Shown: positions 1 through 12,735, numbered from the stretch's first letter. The stretch: 64,000 nt of DNA from Cristatella mucedo (GCA_009760855.2 WPIO01000069.1:1264501-1328500); one strand, 5' to 3'. The notes: generated from the sequence alone by a model not told the origin. Made by a program: numbers and translations.

Positions 1-654
1 GCATGTAAAATGAGGTGCTTACATCTGGTGCAAATTCAGCAGCTAGGTTTGTCCGTCGTGAGCGTTGCAGTTGCCACACCACAACCACTTCTTGCCGACC
101 GGAAATAGCTACCAGTCAAGCAACGGATTGAATTCAAGGTTTTGTCGCTGACTTTTAGGACACTCCATTCGTTGGCTCCAGCCTATCTCTCAGATCTACT
201 CCTCCCCAGACCAAAAGTAGTACCACCCGATTTTCGGAATACAACAGCCTACCAATACCTCGTACAAACCTCAAATACTGTGGAGACCGTGCATTCAGTT
301 CGTATGCTCCCAAAGCCTGAAACTCACTCCCGACTTGCGTCAGAACATCCCCTACTTGACCGCATTTAAAAATAACTTGAAAACACACCTATTTATGATA
401 GAATTTAGTGGATCCCTGTGATTCGTCCTTCACGTGTTTATACGTGCTCACACTGAGCATGCTGCCACTAACCACACTTGCATGCTGACCCTATGCATAT
501 CACCACTAACCGTGTTATTTAAGTTGTTTATCAACCATGATTTTACTCACCGTTCAATTGAGTTTTCCTTTTCAGCAAATTTAAAGCGCCTAGAAAGAAA
601 TTGAGTTCTCTGAGGGTCCTTTATCAAGAGCATTATTATTATTATTATTATTAT
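1..654 (+). mobile_element. LINE-A 3' end, truncated by the window edge
   Basis: The stretch aligns by eye with the C-terminal part of LINE-A ORF2 and its 3' UTR. It holds the segment matching the SMAPAYLSD and FGDRAFSSYAP regions of the 8347-11283 copy, several frame breaks, the 3' hairpin at about 580-625, and a terminal (ATT)n run at 632-654. The left part continues outside the window. Confidence 0.9.
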
Positions 655-1422
655 CGTCTTCACCCGACTTTCTCTCTCACAACAAAGGCACAAATCCTTT
701 TATCGTCACCAGTACCATGTTTTCAAGTGGAGGTCAAATGCAGTTTATGCAATGTGCCGCTTCAATGAATTAAGACTCAAGGTAACCTGCAGCACGTTTA
801 TTTAGCCTCTCTGGGCGTGGGAATGCTCCAGTTTGGTACTCTGCGGAGCCAGAGGTGCATTCTGTAGACAAGCGCTGATGAACTACGGAAAGTTGAGATA
901 GAGCAAATATATTATCTAACATAATAACTATAAAAAACAACGTACAGTAAAGTTTCAAAATTACTAGCGGAAGTGATGATATTTGATAGGTTCTCTGACA
1001 TTCATTAGAAAGTGCTATCTGCAGTGCAGTGTAAATTGTGGACTTTTAATTTGGCAACATTCAGTTGTGCATGTGCGTGTAGGTGTGCAAGAATTAAAAT
1101 AGCACAGAGAATTTTTCATAGTAGTCGTTCAAAAAATCTATATGCAGAAGTGGGCCGCAACAAGAAGGGTAGGAACAGTACAATTAACATGCATTCACCA
1201 TAGTAAGCTTAGGAATAATCATCGAGCGGGAACTTTGGCAGCAAAAGTAAGACGATTAACCTGGGAGCAAAATAATTAGGCGCAAAGTTCATAAATGACA
1301 ATTTATATTGCCTATGAGGTATAATCATAGCAAATGAACTACCGTTAACTTATTTTCGAATATCACTTTTCATAGTTGAACTTTGAAAAAATATCGGACT
1401 ATAATACATTACACTTTTTGAT
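655..1422. other. No feature recognised
   Basis: AT-rich sequence with short open frames only (for example 1012-1203). I see no family, motif or repeat match. Confidence 0.5.
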
Positions 1423-1424
1423 AA

Positions 1425-1759
1425 AATATGCCCTCAGGTCAATTATTGAAAATTAATTTTCTGTTTCAAGTCCTCTACTTAAAGACCGTTGGTGACAGAA
1501 GCTTTAGCTCTGTGAGTCCTAGACTGTGGAACTCACTTAAGCGATTGTTAAGAAATGACAACTACTCTCCGGCTACCGACAACGGCGCATCCCTTCCAGC
1601 AGTCCTGTGCTGCTACTTCCATGCTACTCTCAATTTCAACTGCTCTCCAGACTCTGCTATGCTTTTACTTTCTTTGTTGTGTGAGATGAAATTTGCTCGC
1701 TAGCGAATGCTTATCGAAAGCCGTTAATGCTATGAGTTCGCTATGCTAACCTCTCGTAC

Positions 1760-1845
<86 letters not shown>

Positions 1846-1895
1846 GTCTTCATGGCCTTGGAGTTACAGACAGAGATACATTACATTAAATCTCA
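1425..1895 (+). mobile_element. LINE-B 3' end carrying an (AC)n expansion
   Basis: An open frame at 1428-1703 matches the C-terminus of LINE-B ORF2 (KTVGDRSFSSVSPRLWNSL). The LINE-B 3' UTR follows, ending in GGAGTTACAGACAGAGATAC and ACATTACATTA. The UTR is interrupted by a long AC repeat exactly where other copies read AACACCCAC. Confidence 0.88.
1763..1843. repeat. (AC)n microsatellite
   Basis: About 40 uninterrupted AC units inside the LINE-B 3' UTR. Confidence 0.99.
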
Positions 1896-2339
1896 AATCT
1901 TGATAATGGACAATTCTAATCTGTGAGTGTTTTGTAACCGCAGGTAGATCAGCGATCTTCTAGAACCCTTGCCGAGTAGTGGCTTTTATATGTTTGCATG
2001 AATAATTGATATACGGCACAATAATTAGCTGTTAGGTTGAACAGTTTCATCAAAGCCTCCGTCGAGCTATTAGAATATATTCAATGACTCTTCTTGTTTG
2101 CGTGGACATTTCACGGTGGGCTAGTTCATGGGCAAATTTATCGTGTACTCGGTCACCACTGTGTTCAGCAGCCGACTCTCCTAGAGAAAAACCACAGCTC
2201 CCTTCTCAAGTCCGTGTCCTCCGGCTCAGCAGAGAGGCCTCAGGCTGCTCTGTATGGACCTTTGCCTGACTTCTTCGTGATAACTTCAAGTTTTTCACTA
2301 AAGTATTTGCTCATGACAGACCGCTACTGATTTAGGAGA

Positions 2340-2900
2340 CTTCGAGATTTAGTTTAACAGCCCCTTGAACAGGTAGGTCCGCTCATTTCTTGACTCTCTA
2401 AGAGAACTTTGGTTTGGTCCTAACGCTAATCACATCACTCATGTTGGTGACCGTATCCTGGATCTCATAATCGCTAAGAACGGCTGCCCTACTGAAATTT
2501 GTGTGTGCCAGCTGCACCTCTTTTAGCATTGCTCGCACTCGTTTACTGTCCTGCTATGTTATGCATGCAGGGTTACGTCGAGTTAGTTCATCGAAGAGAA
2601 TTAAAATCATTGTCTAAAACGTATTCTTCAAATCAGTTTGTGAGGCAAGTCTTCTCGATGTTCATCCAGGCTCGACCGAAAATCCTTGATACCATCACTG
2701 ATGCAGTGAACGCGACACTTAGGACTGCTCTTGACGAGAATGCTCTCATACATTTTGCCCATGTAAAAAGTCGTTCAGACTCCTTTTAATTTAGGGAAAA
2801 CTTGGAAGAGGCGCTGTGTTAAGAGCAGGCTTGAACGTAACTTTAATAAACTCAGTCTGATGAAGAACTAACGAATTTCAAAGGCTTTCTTCGAGTAAAA
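2340..2900 (+). mobile_element. LINE-B endonuclease/linker fragment
   Basis: Broken frames read like the end of a CR1-type APE endonuclease (ITHVGDRILDLIIAKNGC at about 2430-2485) followed by the linker towards the reverse transcriptase (HRRELKSLSKTYSSNQFVRQ, about 2592-2650). The same linker is recognisable in the longer LINE-B copy at 50140-52330. Several stops and shifts make it a fossil. The stretch 1896-2339 just upstream has GC-moderate open frames that I cannot assign. Confidence 0.6.
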
Positions 2901-3500
2901 AAACTGGAAGCTTAAAAAGTCAGGGTTCTCTTTTTAACTCGAAAAATGAAGTGAAGATAGTCAGACCAAATTGAGTTTAATAAAATGGTAAAAGCTCTGC
3001 TTGCCAATACTCAGAGGTCTCACTAAACCAACATTACGCCTCGGCAGAACGTTTCGTCTATAATAAAAAAAATTCAATTAATCGTCCCTTGCACAAATCT
3101 CTTTCGAAAACCGCCGTTCTTGCTAGCATCGTATGCGGAAATCGATACATCTATGACATATTTAAAGCTGACCCGTTCGTCGTTTGGCTGCAGCTCACAA
3201 GAAGTTACGCACATTGATATCTAAATGCATACAGTTTTGTGCCTGCTCAATCACGTCGGCGTCGGCTGTAGATATGCCGGGGCTAGTAATATACTTGGTT
3301 GTTGTAATCGTGCATACCTAGCACCTAATCCTAATCGGTTTCAGATGTTTTCCTAGAAGTCATTGCTGCTGCTAAAATCCGTGAATTATACATTAACAAA
3401 AGAAAAGCGCCCTGGAGCCGACGCTGGGGACGGGAGCTGAGAACCTGTTAGTTTAGCAGGAGCTGGGGACGAGTACTCATGTGATTGGTGTTCCTAGCAG
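2901..3500. other. Possible degraded LINE sequence, otherwise nothing clear
   Basis: Low-similarity fragments resemble LINE linker regions but no motif survives. A short near-duplicate of an 'agctggggacg' phrase occurs at about 3425-3475. Confidence 0.3.
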
Positions 3501-3504
3501 TGTC

Positions 3505-6500
3505 TCGAACCGCACAGCGAATTCTCCATTAAGTGTTGCTATGTAGCTGTCTAATATAGTGGTCATCAGGCCTTCGGTAGTATCGGCGGGCCAGTTTAAC
3601 ACCTGCCTTCGGAACGATCGCTTAATGTGCAATTAACCCCTATTATTAAGCAATCAAGTAACATTGCTTCTGGAATGTTCTCGACCTTCTCGCTCTGACC
3701 GAAGCATAGCTGAAATCAGAAAGCCACCCAAACATCAATGAGGCAACCTTATTAGGGTTCTGCTTCTTTCACGTCCCTAGACCAATCAAGACTGGAGAAA
3801 GAGTCGCAGTTATTACAAGCTCGTCCTGCAGTTTCAACCCGTTTGCAGTGCCCTCGAAGCAGTCTTTCCAATCTATTGTCTTAAGTTTACCCAAAAAAAA
3901 GCTACCAATGGTGGTAGCAGTCCTAAGTACCAAGTGCTCTCTTATCTCAGATTTCTCTGACCCCATTTAGATTCAGTGTGCCATAAATTGATCTTTTTCC
4001 TAATTATCGGTGATTTTAGAATTCATCTTGATAACTTATCCGACTCCTTCAGCACTAAATTTCGTACATTGACTGACTCATTGTCTTTTGAGGCTCAAGT
4101 GATTGCCATGCTCACGTCAAGGGTCACACACTCGACCAAATTTCCCCTACCAGTGCATGCTATCATTACTAATAAAAAAGAAAAATTCAGCTCATCTGAC
4201 CACATGAAAATCTTGTTCAGCCTAAAATGTGTGACCTGTTCGCTCTCATCTAAATTTACATGTGCATCACGAAACTTGGGGAACTCAACAACATAGCTGT
4301 ATGTGAGGAAATAACTGCTTCGCTTCTGTTGCTCAATCCCCCTTCCGACCAGTCACCATCGGTAGATCACAGCACCACGACATTAGTGACAAGCTCCATG
4401 AGTTTATGCCACTATCCAAGTGAACTGCGGGCACTTTCGTAGACGACCTATGGTTTACCCAAACAATTAACTAGCCAGATCTACAAAGCTCAAGCTTAAA
4501 TAAGCATACACAAGATCAGGAATGACTGTCCACTGACCGGCATAAGTAGACTACTGTAGATAATACCAAGCGATCTCAGCAAAGTCGAAGTCTAGCTGCA
4601 GTAAAAACAATTTTGAAATGCAGATGTACCAGCCAAAATTGCTGAATACAACGATCAAACATCTCCTTAACCACTCCGAGGATAGCGTCTTACCTAGAGG
4701 TCCCTGTGATGATCTAGCTGATCACTTCCTTAGCCTTTTTGTTAAAAAGATATACAATATCGGGGAATCTATCGCTAAGATGGCAGCATCCTCCCCGGAA
4801 TTTGTTCCTCAGCTCCATGCAGCACCTCCATATCTACATTCAAGGTCACCGGTGACCTAGTCCTGAAAAGTTCATATCCGTATCAAAGAAAACAACTAGT
4901 AGACCAGATCGCCCTAGTCCAGCTTTTAAAACATATTGACCAGCAGCTGTCATGCATAAATAACGTTAAAATATGTCATTAGCGTCATGCCATGTCCCAG
5001 AAATTTTTAAAAAGGCTGTACTCAGGCCCCAACCCTAGAAACCATCAATTTACCAAGAGACCTAAGCAACTTCCATTCGGTCTTATTCGAATCCTGTCAA
5101 ATACACTGGAACAAGTTGAGGCAGACCAGTTGAAGTCATTTATGGAAACTTTATACATTGCTAGTAAGTTTCAGTCTCTTGTTCGAGATAATTAATCCAC
5201 AGAGTCGGCGTTGCTTAGTGTGTACTGTGACTTTTGTAGGGAATGCAGATTTAAGGAGAGAAAATCTGCTTGCTTATCTCAATCCCCTGGCAGCTTTTGG
5301 TACTCTTGATCATGCAAACCTTCTTGAGCACTTTTTTATCACGCCTGGGCATCGCTGGTTCTGCATTGCAATCATTCAAGTATAATCTCATCGGAAGGCT
5401 CTTGAGTATTGATGTGGTTAGACAAAGGTCATCCGATGAACCTCTGAAAGATGCGTTACTTCATAGTTACTTAATGGATCTGTGTTTAGTCCCATTCTTT
5501 TCACAGTTTGCACTCGCCCTCTTGCCAATGTGATTGTCCAGCACAATCTAGGTTTAAATTTATATGTAGATACTAGTCAGCCGTTCCTTTGATTTAATTC
5601 CACCGAGCCATCCATAACGTCAAATTCTCTCAGCTCCCTTGGTGCATATATTGATAACATTGGCAAATGGATTGCAGCAAACATTTTTAAATTGAATTAT
5701 GGTAAAATCAACTTACTAGTTATGGGAAAACCAAGTGTGATCTAGATGTTGGAAAGGCTAAACGCTCAAAATTGGCTCAGCCAGCATATTAACGGCTGAG
5801 TCTTCATGAAATATAGATGTATATTCCAAAGTGACCTTTCATTAGACAACTACATCAGCCCCACTGTCAAGTCAGCCTCCTTTAGCGAAAAAACACTGCT
5901 GATATTTCGGGTTGTTTAGCTACGGATATCACACATAAATTGGTCTTTGCTTTTATGACATGTTTTCTTCTGTGAGTCATTGCTTACTGGTCTTGACTAG
6001 TAATATCAAACCCTGATAGGCGGTACACAATTTAGCAGCTAGGCTTGACTAAGGTGAGCTTCGCAATTGCCACATCACACCAGTTCTCGCCGACCTGCAT
6101 GGGCTCTCAGTCAAGGAACGCATAGACTTCAAGGTTTTGGCACTCAACTTTAGGTTCCTTCATTATTTGGTTCTGGCTTACCTGTCAGATATACCCTCAG
6201 CTAAGCAACCGTCGTATAACCCACTATTTGGAATCTAATTGGTCACCCATATCTTATAGGGACCTGAAATAGTTTCTATAAATTGACTTTAGCTCATGTG
6301 CTCCAAAATAATGGAATTTAATTCTCACACTTTACGACATCTCCTGACCTGGCAAAGTTTAAAAAAAGAAAGAACGAATGTATCTATTTAACTCAGCATG
6401 TTTTACTGGCTCCATGTGATTCGTACTTGGTCTGCTTGCGATTGCTAATACTGTGCATAATGCCAGTAAGCATGTTTGCGTGCCGACCATGTGCATGTCA

Positions 6501-6655
6501 GCTGTAACCTTGTTTGGCTTGTTAGTGATTGTGCATGCTCTCGCTAACTATTTGATCATGCCTTCTGTACTGCCAATGTAAAGTACCCAGAAAGAGATTG
6601 AGTTCACCGAGGGCCCTATATCAAATGTACATTTAGTATTATTAATACTATTACG
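3505..6655 (+). mobile_element. LINE-A, nearly full-length but heavily decayed
   Basis: Collinear with the 8105-11283 copy over almost its whole length. Endonuclease relics at about 3590-4290 include GDFRIHLDNLSDSFSTKFRT and SSDHMKILFSLKC. The linker and reverse transcriptase run over about 4300-6400, with the catalytic YADD degraded to YVDT near 5567 and motif A recognisable as AAFGTLDHANLLEH near 5290. The 3' hairpin is near 6585-6630 and an AT-rich end lies at 6640-6654. Dozens of stops and frameshifts show an old insertion. It is useful as a sister copy: at 4278 it keeps an Arg codon where the younger copy has its first nonsense codon. Confidence 0.85.
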
Positions 6656-6894
6656 TTCCCGAAGCCCCCACGTGTAAAGGAGTAGCTGAATCTCTACCTG
6701 TGACTTTCCTCTACAGATTTCGTCTTACGTGGTCCGTCTTATGACATCTCTGTATTCTTTACTGGCAGACGAACGGAGTCCAGTAATAAACGGGAATTTT
6801 AAAGTTTCATCGTTAAAGAGGTTATATTGAAGTCCTTAAAAATGGCCATGGTGAGTCCAATACCGCAATAGATTTGATTGCATACAGAAGTCCT

Positions 6895-7278
6895 TTCAAA
6901 ATAGCGCCCAATTTCCTTTCTTCCTTTTGTAAAAGATTGGTGAACACATTGGTGCTAAGCACAATAGAGCACAATAACTATTCTCCTATTGACCTCCTAC
7001 TCTCCTACTACTCTCCTACTGCCGACTATGGCTCATCCTTTTCAGCGGTCCTGAGCTGCTACTTCCACGCTACTCACTACCTCAACTGCTCTCCTGACTC
7101 TGCTATGCTTCACACTTTCTCTATGTTGCGTGAGACGAAGTCTGTTGGCTACCGAATGCGTACGGAAAGCCGCTTAGGCTGTGAGTGGGCTATACAAAAC
7201 TCTCCTGCGTAAAACCCACATGGTCTTTATGACTTTGTGGAGTTCCAGACGGAGATACATAACATAACATAACATAGC
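6895..7278 (+). mobile_element. LINE-B 3' end
   Basis: LINE-B C-terminus and 3' UTR, including the phrases for CYFHATHYLNCSPDSAM and the TGTGAGTGGGCTATACAAAA block. It ends in four ACATA-type units at about 7257-7278. A CTACTCTCCTA phrase is locally triplicated at about 6994-7021. The 240 bases before it (6656-6894) show nothing recognisable. Confidence 0.88.
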
Positions 7279-7505
7279 ATACTTTCCAGCCGTCCTGAGC
7301 TGCTACTTACAGGTTGTCACTACCTCAAACACTCCCCCACTCAGCTATGCTTCTCACTCTCTCTTTTTTGCATGAGTTGAAGTCTATGAGCATATATAAC
7401 TTATGGGCATCGAAAGTCGTTTTGTCAGTAAGTTCACCATACAAACCTCCCGTCTGAAATCCACATTGTCTTCCCCACTTTCGGGGAGTTACAGATGGAG
7501 AGGCA
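7279..7505 (+). mobile_element. Second LINE-B 3' UTR in tandem
   Basis: Starts again with the 'ccagccgtcctgagctgct' phrase immediately after the ACATA tail of the preceding copy and runs to the GGGGAGTTACAGATGGAGA phrase. More diverged than its neighbour. Confidence 0.75.
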
Positions 7506-8100
7506 AGTGCAGCCCTGAAGTAGACCTCAGTGGTCTCAAAGCAACCTAGAACTTCATGCACCACTTCAGGCCCCCTCATTATTGGCAGCTTAACTATAGA
7601 CAAGATTTGCTATTATCGAAATGTTCCGCATACCCTGGTGGACGTTCCGGAAAATTCCGATGCCTATGCTAGAGCAGAAGTCGTTTTCTTAATAAGCGAG
7701 TGTGGTAGCGGAGCTGATTAGTTTTACCATCATCCATAGTCGGACCCACACTGAACCTGACTTGACCTAAGCCTCAAGCAGTGAGTGTCGCCCCATTGTG
7801 CTTGGGCCTAAGTCGTTGGACCAAATTATAGGTCTGCCACACACAGCCACTGAACATGATGCAGGTGGTCCAGTTCTTCGCCACATAAATAAGCCTTCAA
7901 AGTAAGCCAAGAGGTCTAGTTGAGATTTCTCTATACAGAGCGAGTGTTCAGTGCAATGTCAACATCTTTTATATAGCTGAGGGCTTCTTGTTGAGCAGTT
8001 GTCGGCAACTGGAATAGCCGCTTGGCAACTCTATTCGATCGGAAGTTATGAACTCCATTCACAATTTGTGAGCTGAAGGGTAGCTTTCCCCACGCAGCCC
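7506..8100. other. No feature recognised
   Basis: Unique-looking sequence with GC-moderate patches. Overlapping short frames on both strands show no family signature. Confidence 0.45.
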
Positions 8101-8104
8101 AAGT

Positions 8105-11100
8105 TAATAATAATAATAATAATAATAATATTGCACTTGATAAAGCGCCCTCAGAGAACTTAATCTCTTTCTAGGCGCTTTACATTTGCTGCAAAGTGAT
8201 ACGCAATAGAATAGTAAGTAAAATCATGCTTGAAAAACAAACAAAGTGAATAACATGGTTAGGGGTTACATGCACTGGGTCAGCATGCAAATGTGGTTAG
8301 TGGCAGCATGAACAGTGTCAGCACGCATAAGCACACCGAGGACGAATCACAAGGACCCACTAAATGCTGTCCTAAATAGGTATGTTTTTAAGTTTCTTTT
8401 AAATGTAGTCAGGTCAGGGAATGTTCTGATGCAGGTCGGGAGGGAGTTCCAGGCTGTGGGAGCATACGAGCTAAATGCACGGTCTCCAAAGGATTTAAGG
8501 TTTGTACGAGGTATTTCTAGACTGTTGGATTCCGAAAAGCGAGTGGTACGATGCTTTGCCTGATGGGGTAGTGTATCTGAAAGATAGGCTGGAGCCATAG
8601 AATGAAGAGACCTAAAAGTGAGCGACAAAACCTTGAAGTCAATCCGTTGCTTGACTGGTAACCAGTGCAGGTCGGCGAGAAGTGGAGTAATGTGGCAACT
8701 GCGACGCTCACGACAGACAAGCCTAGCTGCAGAGTTTTGCACCAGCTGCAATCGCCTGATCGCACATGCTGGTAGGCCAGTAAGCAGTGAGTTGCAGAAG
8801 TCGAGACGAGATGTCACGAATGCATGGACCAACTTGGACGTGGTATCCTTATCCAAACAAGCCCTAATTTTAGCAATGTTATGAAGCTGAAAATAGGCTG
8901 ATTTGACTGTGGAGCTGATGTGGTCGTCTAACGAGAGGTCGCTTTGGAATATGACACCTAGATTTCGAGCTGATGCAACTGGAGATATGCTGGCAGAGCC
9001 AATTTTGAAAGTCAGCCTTTCCAATTTCTGAATAACACTAGGTTTGCCCATAAATAGTAAGTTAGTTTTATCATCGTTTAGTTTTAGAAAATTTGCTGCC
9101 ATCCATGATCGGATGTCATCAATGCATGCAGCAAGTGAGTTGAGAGAATTTGAGGTGCTCGAAGGCTGGGAGGGATCAAAGCAAAGGTACAACTGAATGT
9201 CATCCGCATAGAAGTGAAATCCTAGATTGTGCTTGGAAATCACATCAGCAAAAGGGAGAGTATAAACCGTGAAAAGAACTGGACCTAGCACGGACCCCTG
9301 AGGTACCCCATATTTCAGAGGTATCTCGGATGATCTTTGTCCATTCACGTCAACACTCTGGAGTCTCCCACTGAGATAGGACCTGAACCACTGCAGAGCA
9401 GTGCCAGTGATGCCCAGGCGAGATGAGAGGCACTCTAGAAGTACTTTGTGATCGATGGTATCAAAAGCTGCCGAAAGATCGTGCAAAACAAGAAGAGACA
9501 CTCTACCCATGTCTGCATTCCTAAGTAGGTCGTTGTATACCCGAAGCAATGCTGACTCTGTGGAGTGATTAGCTCTAAAGCCAGACTGGAACTTGCTAGC
9601 AAGGTGTGAGGTTTCGATATATGAGTTTAGCTGGTCTGCCACGACCCGTTCCAGTGTCTTTGATAGAAATGGAAGAAGGGAGACTGGGTGGTAGTTGCTG
9701 AAGTTTTCTTGGTCTAGTGTTGCTTTCTTGAGGAGAGGCCTGACTACAGCTTTTTTGAAAGGTGCTGGGACCTGACCTGAGGCTAATGACATATTAATGA
9801 TGTTGGTTATGCATGGCAGCAGCAGATCAATGCAACGTAGGAGCAGGACAATGGGAATAGGGTCCAGTGGACTTGTTGTCTTCTTTGATTGAGATACGAG
9901 CTTTAGGACTACGTCACTGGTGACCTGTTTAAATGCAGACATTGAGGCGCAGCCAGGAACCGAGGAACAGCATTCTAGTGGGAAGGTTGTCATCGCAGGG
10001 ATGGATTCCCTGATTTTGTCTATCTTCTGCACAAAGAATCGAGAGAAGCGATCGGCTAGATCATCACAAGGATCATCAGATAAGGAGCTAATCTGGGAAC
10101 GGTTGAGGAGATGGTTTATTGTCGACATCAGCATTTTTGGATTGTGCATCTGTGATTCAACAATGTTTCTATAGAAGCTAGACTTAGCCTTTGCTAGGAT
10201 CGATTGGTACGACCTACAGTAGTCATCATATGCCTGTCGATGGACAGTTAGTCCGGATCTTTTGTATGCCTTTTCAAGCTTTCGTTTAGTAGACTTGGCT
10301 AGTTTAACGTCTGTGGTAAACCATAGGCCGTCTGGGCGGGGGCGCACAGTGCGCTTTGTCAAAGGTGCAAACTCGTCGAGCGTGTCAGCTAGTGTCGTGT
10401 TCTAGCAATCTACCAGTGATGACAGATCGGAGGGAGGACTGAGCAGCAAAGGTGAAGCAGATATGCTCGCACGGACAGCATCGATGTCAAGGGTCTTGAG
10501 GTTTCACGATTCACAGGTTATTTTAGAGGAGAATGTGGGCACACACTGTAGACTGAATGAGATCTGCATGTGGTCAGATAAGCAGGATTTGGTGATAACT
10601 GGTGATGAAAAAGTGCAGTTATATGAGAAAATTTGGTCGAGTGTGTGACCCTTGATGTGGGTAGGGCCATGCACATGAGCCACAAGAGATAATGAGTCTG
10701 TCAATGTACGAAATTCGGTGCTGAACGCGTCAGATAAGTTATCAAAGTGAACGTTGAAATCACCCATAACGAGGAAGGATCGATTTCTTGCACACAGAAT
10801 CGAAATGAGATCGGAGAAATCTGAGATAAAGGAGGATTTGGTACCTGGTGGGCGATAGACTACTGCCACTATCGGTAGCTTGTTTTCGGGTGAGACCAGG
10901 ACAATTGATTCAAAAGACTGCTTCGAGGGTACGGCAAATGGCTTGAAGTTGAATTTCGAGCGCACGATCATAGCAACTCCACCTCCAGTTTTGATTGATC
11001 TAGGGGTGTGAAAGAACGTGAAACCAGATGGAGTAGCGTCTTTAATTGTCGGGCAGTTTATCGATTTCAGCCAAGTTTCAGTTAGGGCGAGCAGGTCGAT

Positions 11101-11300
11101 ACCATTTTCAGAAATAAGGTCGTTTATTACTAGAGGTTTATTGCACATTGAGCGAGGATTCCAAAGGCAAGCGTTAAGTCTGGCCGATTGGGTTACAACA
11201 GGCCTGTTGGTGCAAAGAGCTGAGCACACAGTACGACTTATGCTCTGGAGGCATGTTTTTGACATAGCACAAAGCATGAGCACATTCGGCGCTAGCTAAT
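8105..11300 (-). mobile_element. LINE-A reference copy (CR1/L2-like, near-intact)
   Basis: Best-preserved non-LTR retrotransposon in the window. In sense order it holds ORF2 (11283 to 8347), a 3' UTR of about 230 bp, the conserved 3' hairpin (about 8135-8180) and an (ATT)n terminus, seen on the plus strand as TAA repeats at 8105-8130. No ORF1 is visible upstream of 11283, so the copy may be 5' truncated or the family may lack one. No convincing target-site duplication was found. The 3' part is almost identical to the copy at 36498-37168, which suggests fairly recent amplification. CR1/L2 clade is inferred from the endonuclease-RT order, the RT motifs and the short-repeat 3' end; which of the two clades needs a phylogeny. 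Confidence 0.93.
8347..11283 (-). pseudogene. LINE-A ORF2: APE endonuclease plus reverse transcriptase, two nonsense codons
   Basis: One reading frame from Met at 11283 to a stop at 8347, about 978 codons, broken only by TGA at 10504-10506 and TAG at 10402-10404. No frameshift separates the two halves, so the apparent RT 'start' at 10362 (a TTG) is not a real start. The N-terminal 259 residues are an APE-type endonuclease that nicks target DNA: LTETW, VVYRPPG, GDFNVHFD and SDH motifs in order. The rest is a CR1-type reverse transcriptase: motif A AAFDTID at 9451-9471, motif B GVPQGSVLGP near 9280-9310, catalytic YADD at 9199-9210, then LNDDKT and the CR1-like C-terminus ending FSGSL. All key residues look intact. 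The stops make this copy non-autonomous unless read through. Confidence 0.92.
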
Positions 11301-11506
11301 GGGCCACGATGCAATAAACTATAGCTAAACTGGAGGTAACTGCCCGGATCACAAGTTGCCTAGATTGAGGCCTCGAATGTTAGCTAACTACGAGTTGAAC
11401 GAATAATATGCCTTCTACTCTACAGGAATGCTCCTTGGTATTAATCAAGAGTTGAGCTGCTTATGAGACTTCACGAAACTGGTTGCCGATTCAATTCCAC
11501 CAGCAG

Positions 11507-11775
11507 GCGGTCTTTTAACGAGCCTTGGTAGCAAACTGAGGGTAGCGGTTTCTCTTCACGACCACGGTTCAGAGGTCGTGAGTTGGAATTTTGAGGTTGG
11601 CGAATATATATTGGTGCTGCAAGAGGTGGTTAGAGCCTTCATGGCTCGTCTGAGGCTGTGCAAAGCAGCTGTTATAGCTAGTATTAGCCTTTCCATATTA
11701 ATAGACAGCAAATGAAGCTCTATAGAGCTGCTACATAAAAGAGGCTGTCTAGTCAATCGATCTGCTCTTTTAGCA
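11507..11775 (+). mobile_element. SINE-2, diverged copy
   Basis: Shares the SINE-2 head block (GCGGTTTCTCTTCACGACCA, then GTCGTGAGTTGG) and the tail block AAAAGAGGCTGTCTAGTCAA with the clean copies at 39782 and 55768, but the middle is longer and diverged. It could be a related subfamily. Confidence 0.5.
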
Positions 11776-12479
11776 ACTGTTCCATCACTGAATGTTTTTG
11801 TTACGAGCCTCACCGTCATGGGGCAAAATTGGGAAAATTCTCAGCATTGATTAGCGACGAAAGCGAAAATATATGACTACAATTGAAGATATGAAAGAAT
11901 GTTGCTGAGCTAAAAATAGATTGACAGCAAACAATACTTTTTGAAAGGAGAATGCAGTCTGAAGGGCATAGCTCGGCATCGTTCAGAGCATATCACTTAT
12001 GCGTTTAATAGGCAGAGCACTGGCAGGTGCTTACCGAAAGGGCATCTCAGTGATGACAGGTGCATTGTTAGGGGAGAAGCAATGTCAGTTGAGCGAGAAT
12101 CATTTAGAGATGCCCATTGTTTGGATTTCATGCGTCACAATAAAAGTGCGATGCAGACAGGCTTTCAGCTGGAGCAAATTGATTTACAGGGCTTCCTGCT
12201 GACTTGCGAGATTTTATTAGCCCGTTTAAAGGACTCAGACTTTGACTAAGGTCTGTAACGTAGAATATTGTGACACCGTTTGTCTCGCAATGATCTACTA
12301 TAACTAGGCCCCGTATTTTTGTAAGTTGCATACGTTGAGAAAAATGAGAAAGAAGAACGGAAGAAAAATTGACAGAATCAGGCTGGAGATTAGCCGCCAC
12401 GACTTTCAAGGGGATATTTGTTTACACGTTAGCAGACCCCAATCACCCCGGCGACTTAAGATAACCCCTCAAAATTCGG
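11776..12479. other. Unassigned stretch with a 102-codon open frame
   Basis: The plus-strand frame at 11941-12249 starts MKGECSLKGIARHRSEHITY and has no recognisable domain. An overlapping frame of similar length on the other strand argues that it may be chance. Confidence 0.3.
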
Positions 12480-12735
12480 GCTTGCGCAGACAGGGATACC
12501 GAACCAAAATTAATCCAGGCATTTTTGACATCCCTTCTAGACTTCTGCATATCATTACTTGCTGGTCAACCGGCATGTGGGGTACGACACATATAAGTTG
12601 GTGCAATTCTGCAGGTAGGATTTTCAGCAGTGAACCTTGCTGTAGCCACATAAAATCACTTCTCGCCTATATGAACTGGCCCCCAGTTAAGCGACGCTTC
12701 CGATTCTATGTTCTGTCTCCCACTTTTAATTAAAA
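12480..12735 (+). mobile_element. LINE-A RT C-terminal fragment
   Basis: The frame ends with SLLAYMNWPPVKRRFRFYVL, the counterpart of the [20 protein letters not shown] block of the reference ORF2. It stops abruptly at an inverted LINE-A tail. Confidence 0.75.

Noticed and set aside
10360-10362. Separate start of the LINE-A reverse transcriptase at 10362
   Set aside because: The codon is TTG and the endonuclease lies upstream in the same frame; the break is two nonsense codons, not a gene boundary.
8105-11460. Target-site duplication of the reference LINE-A copy
   Set aside because: No convincing direct repeat was found; the 5' end is not defined and this LINE group often leaves short or no duplications.
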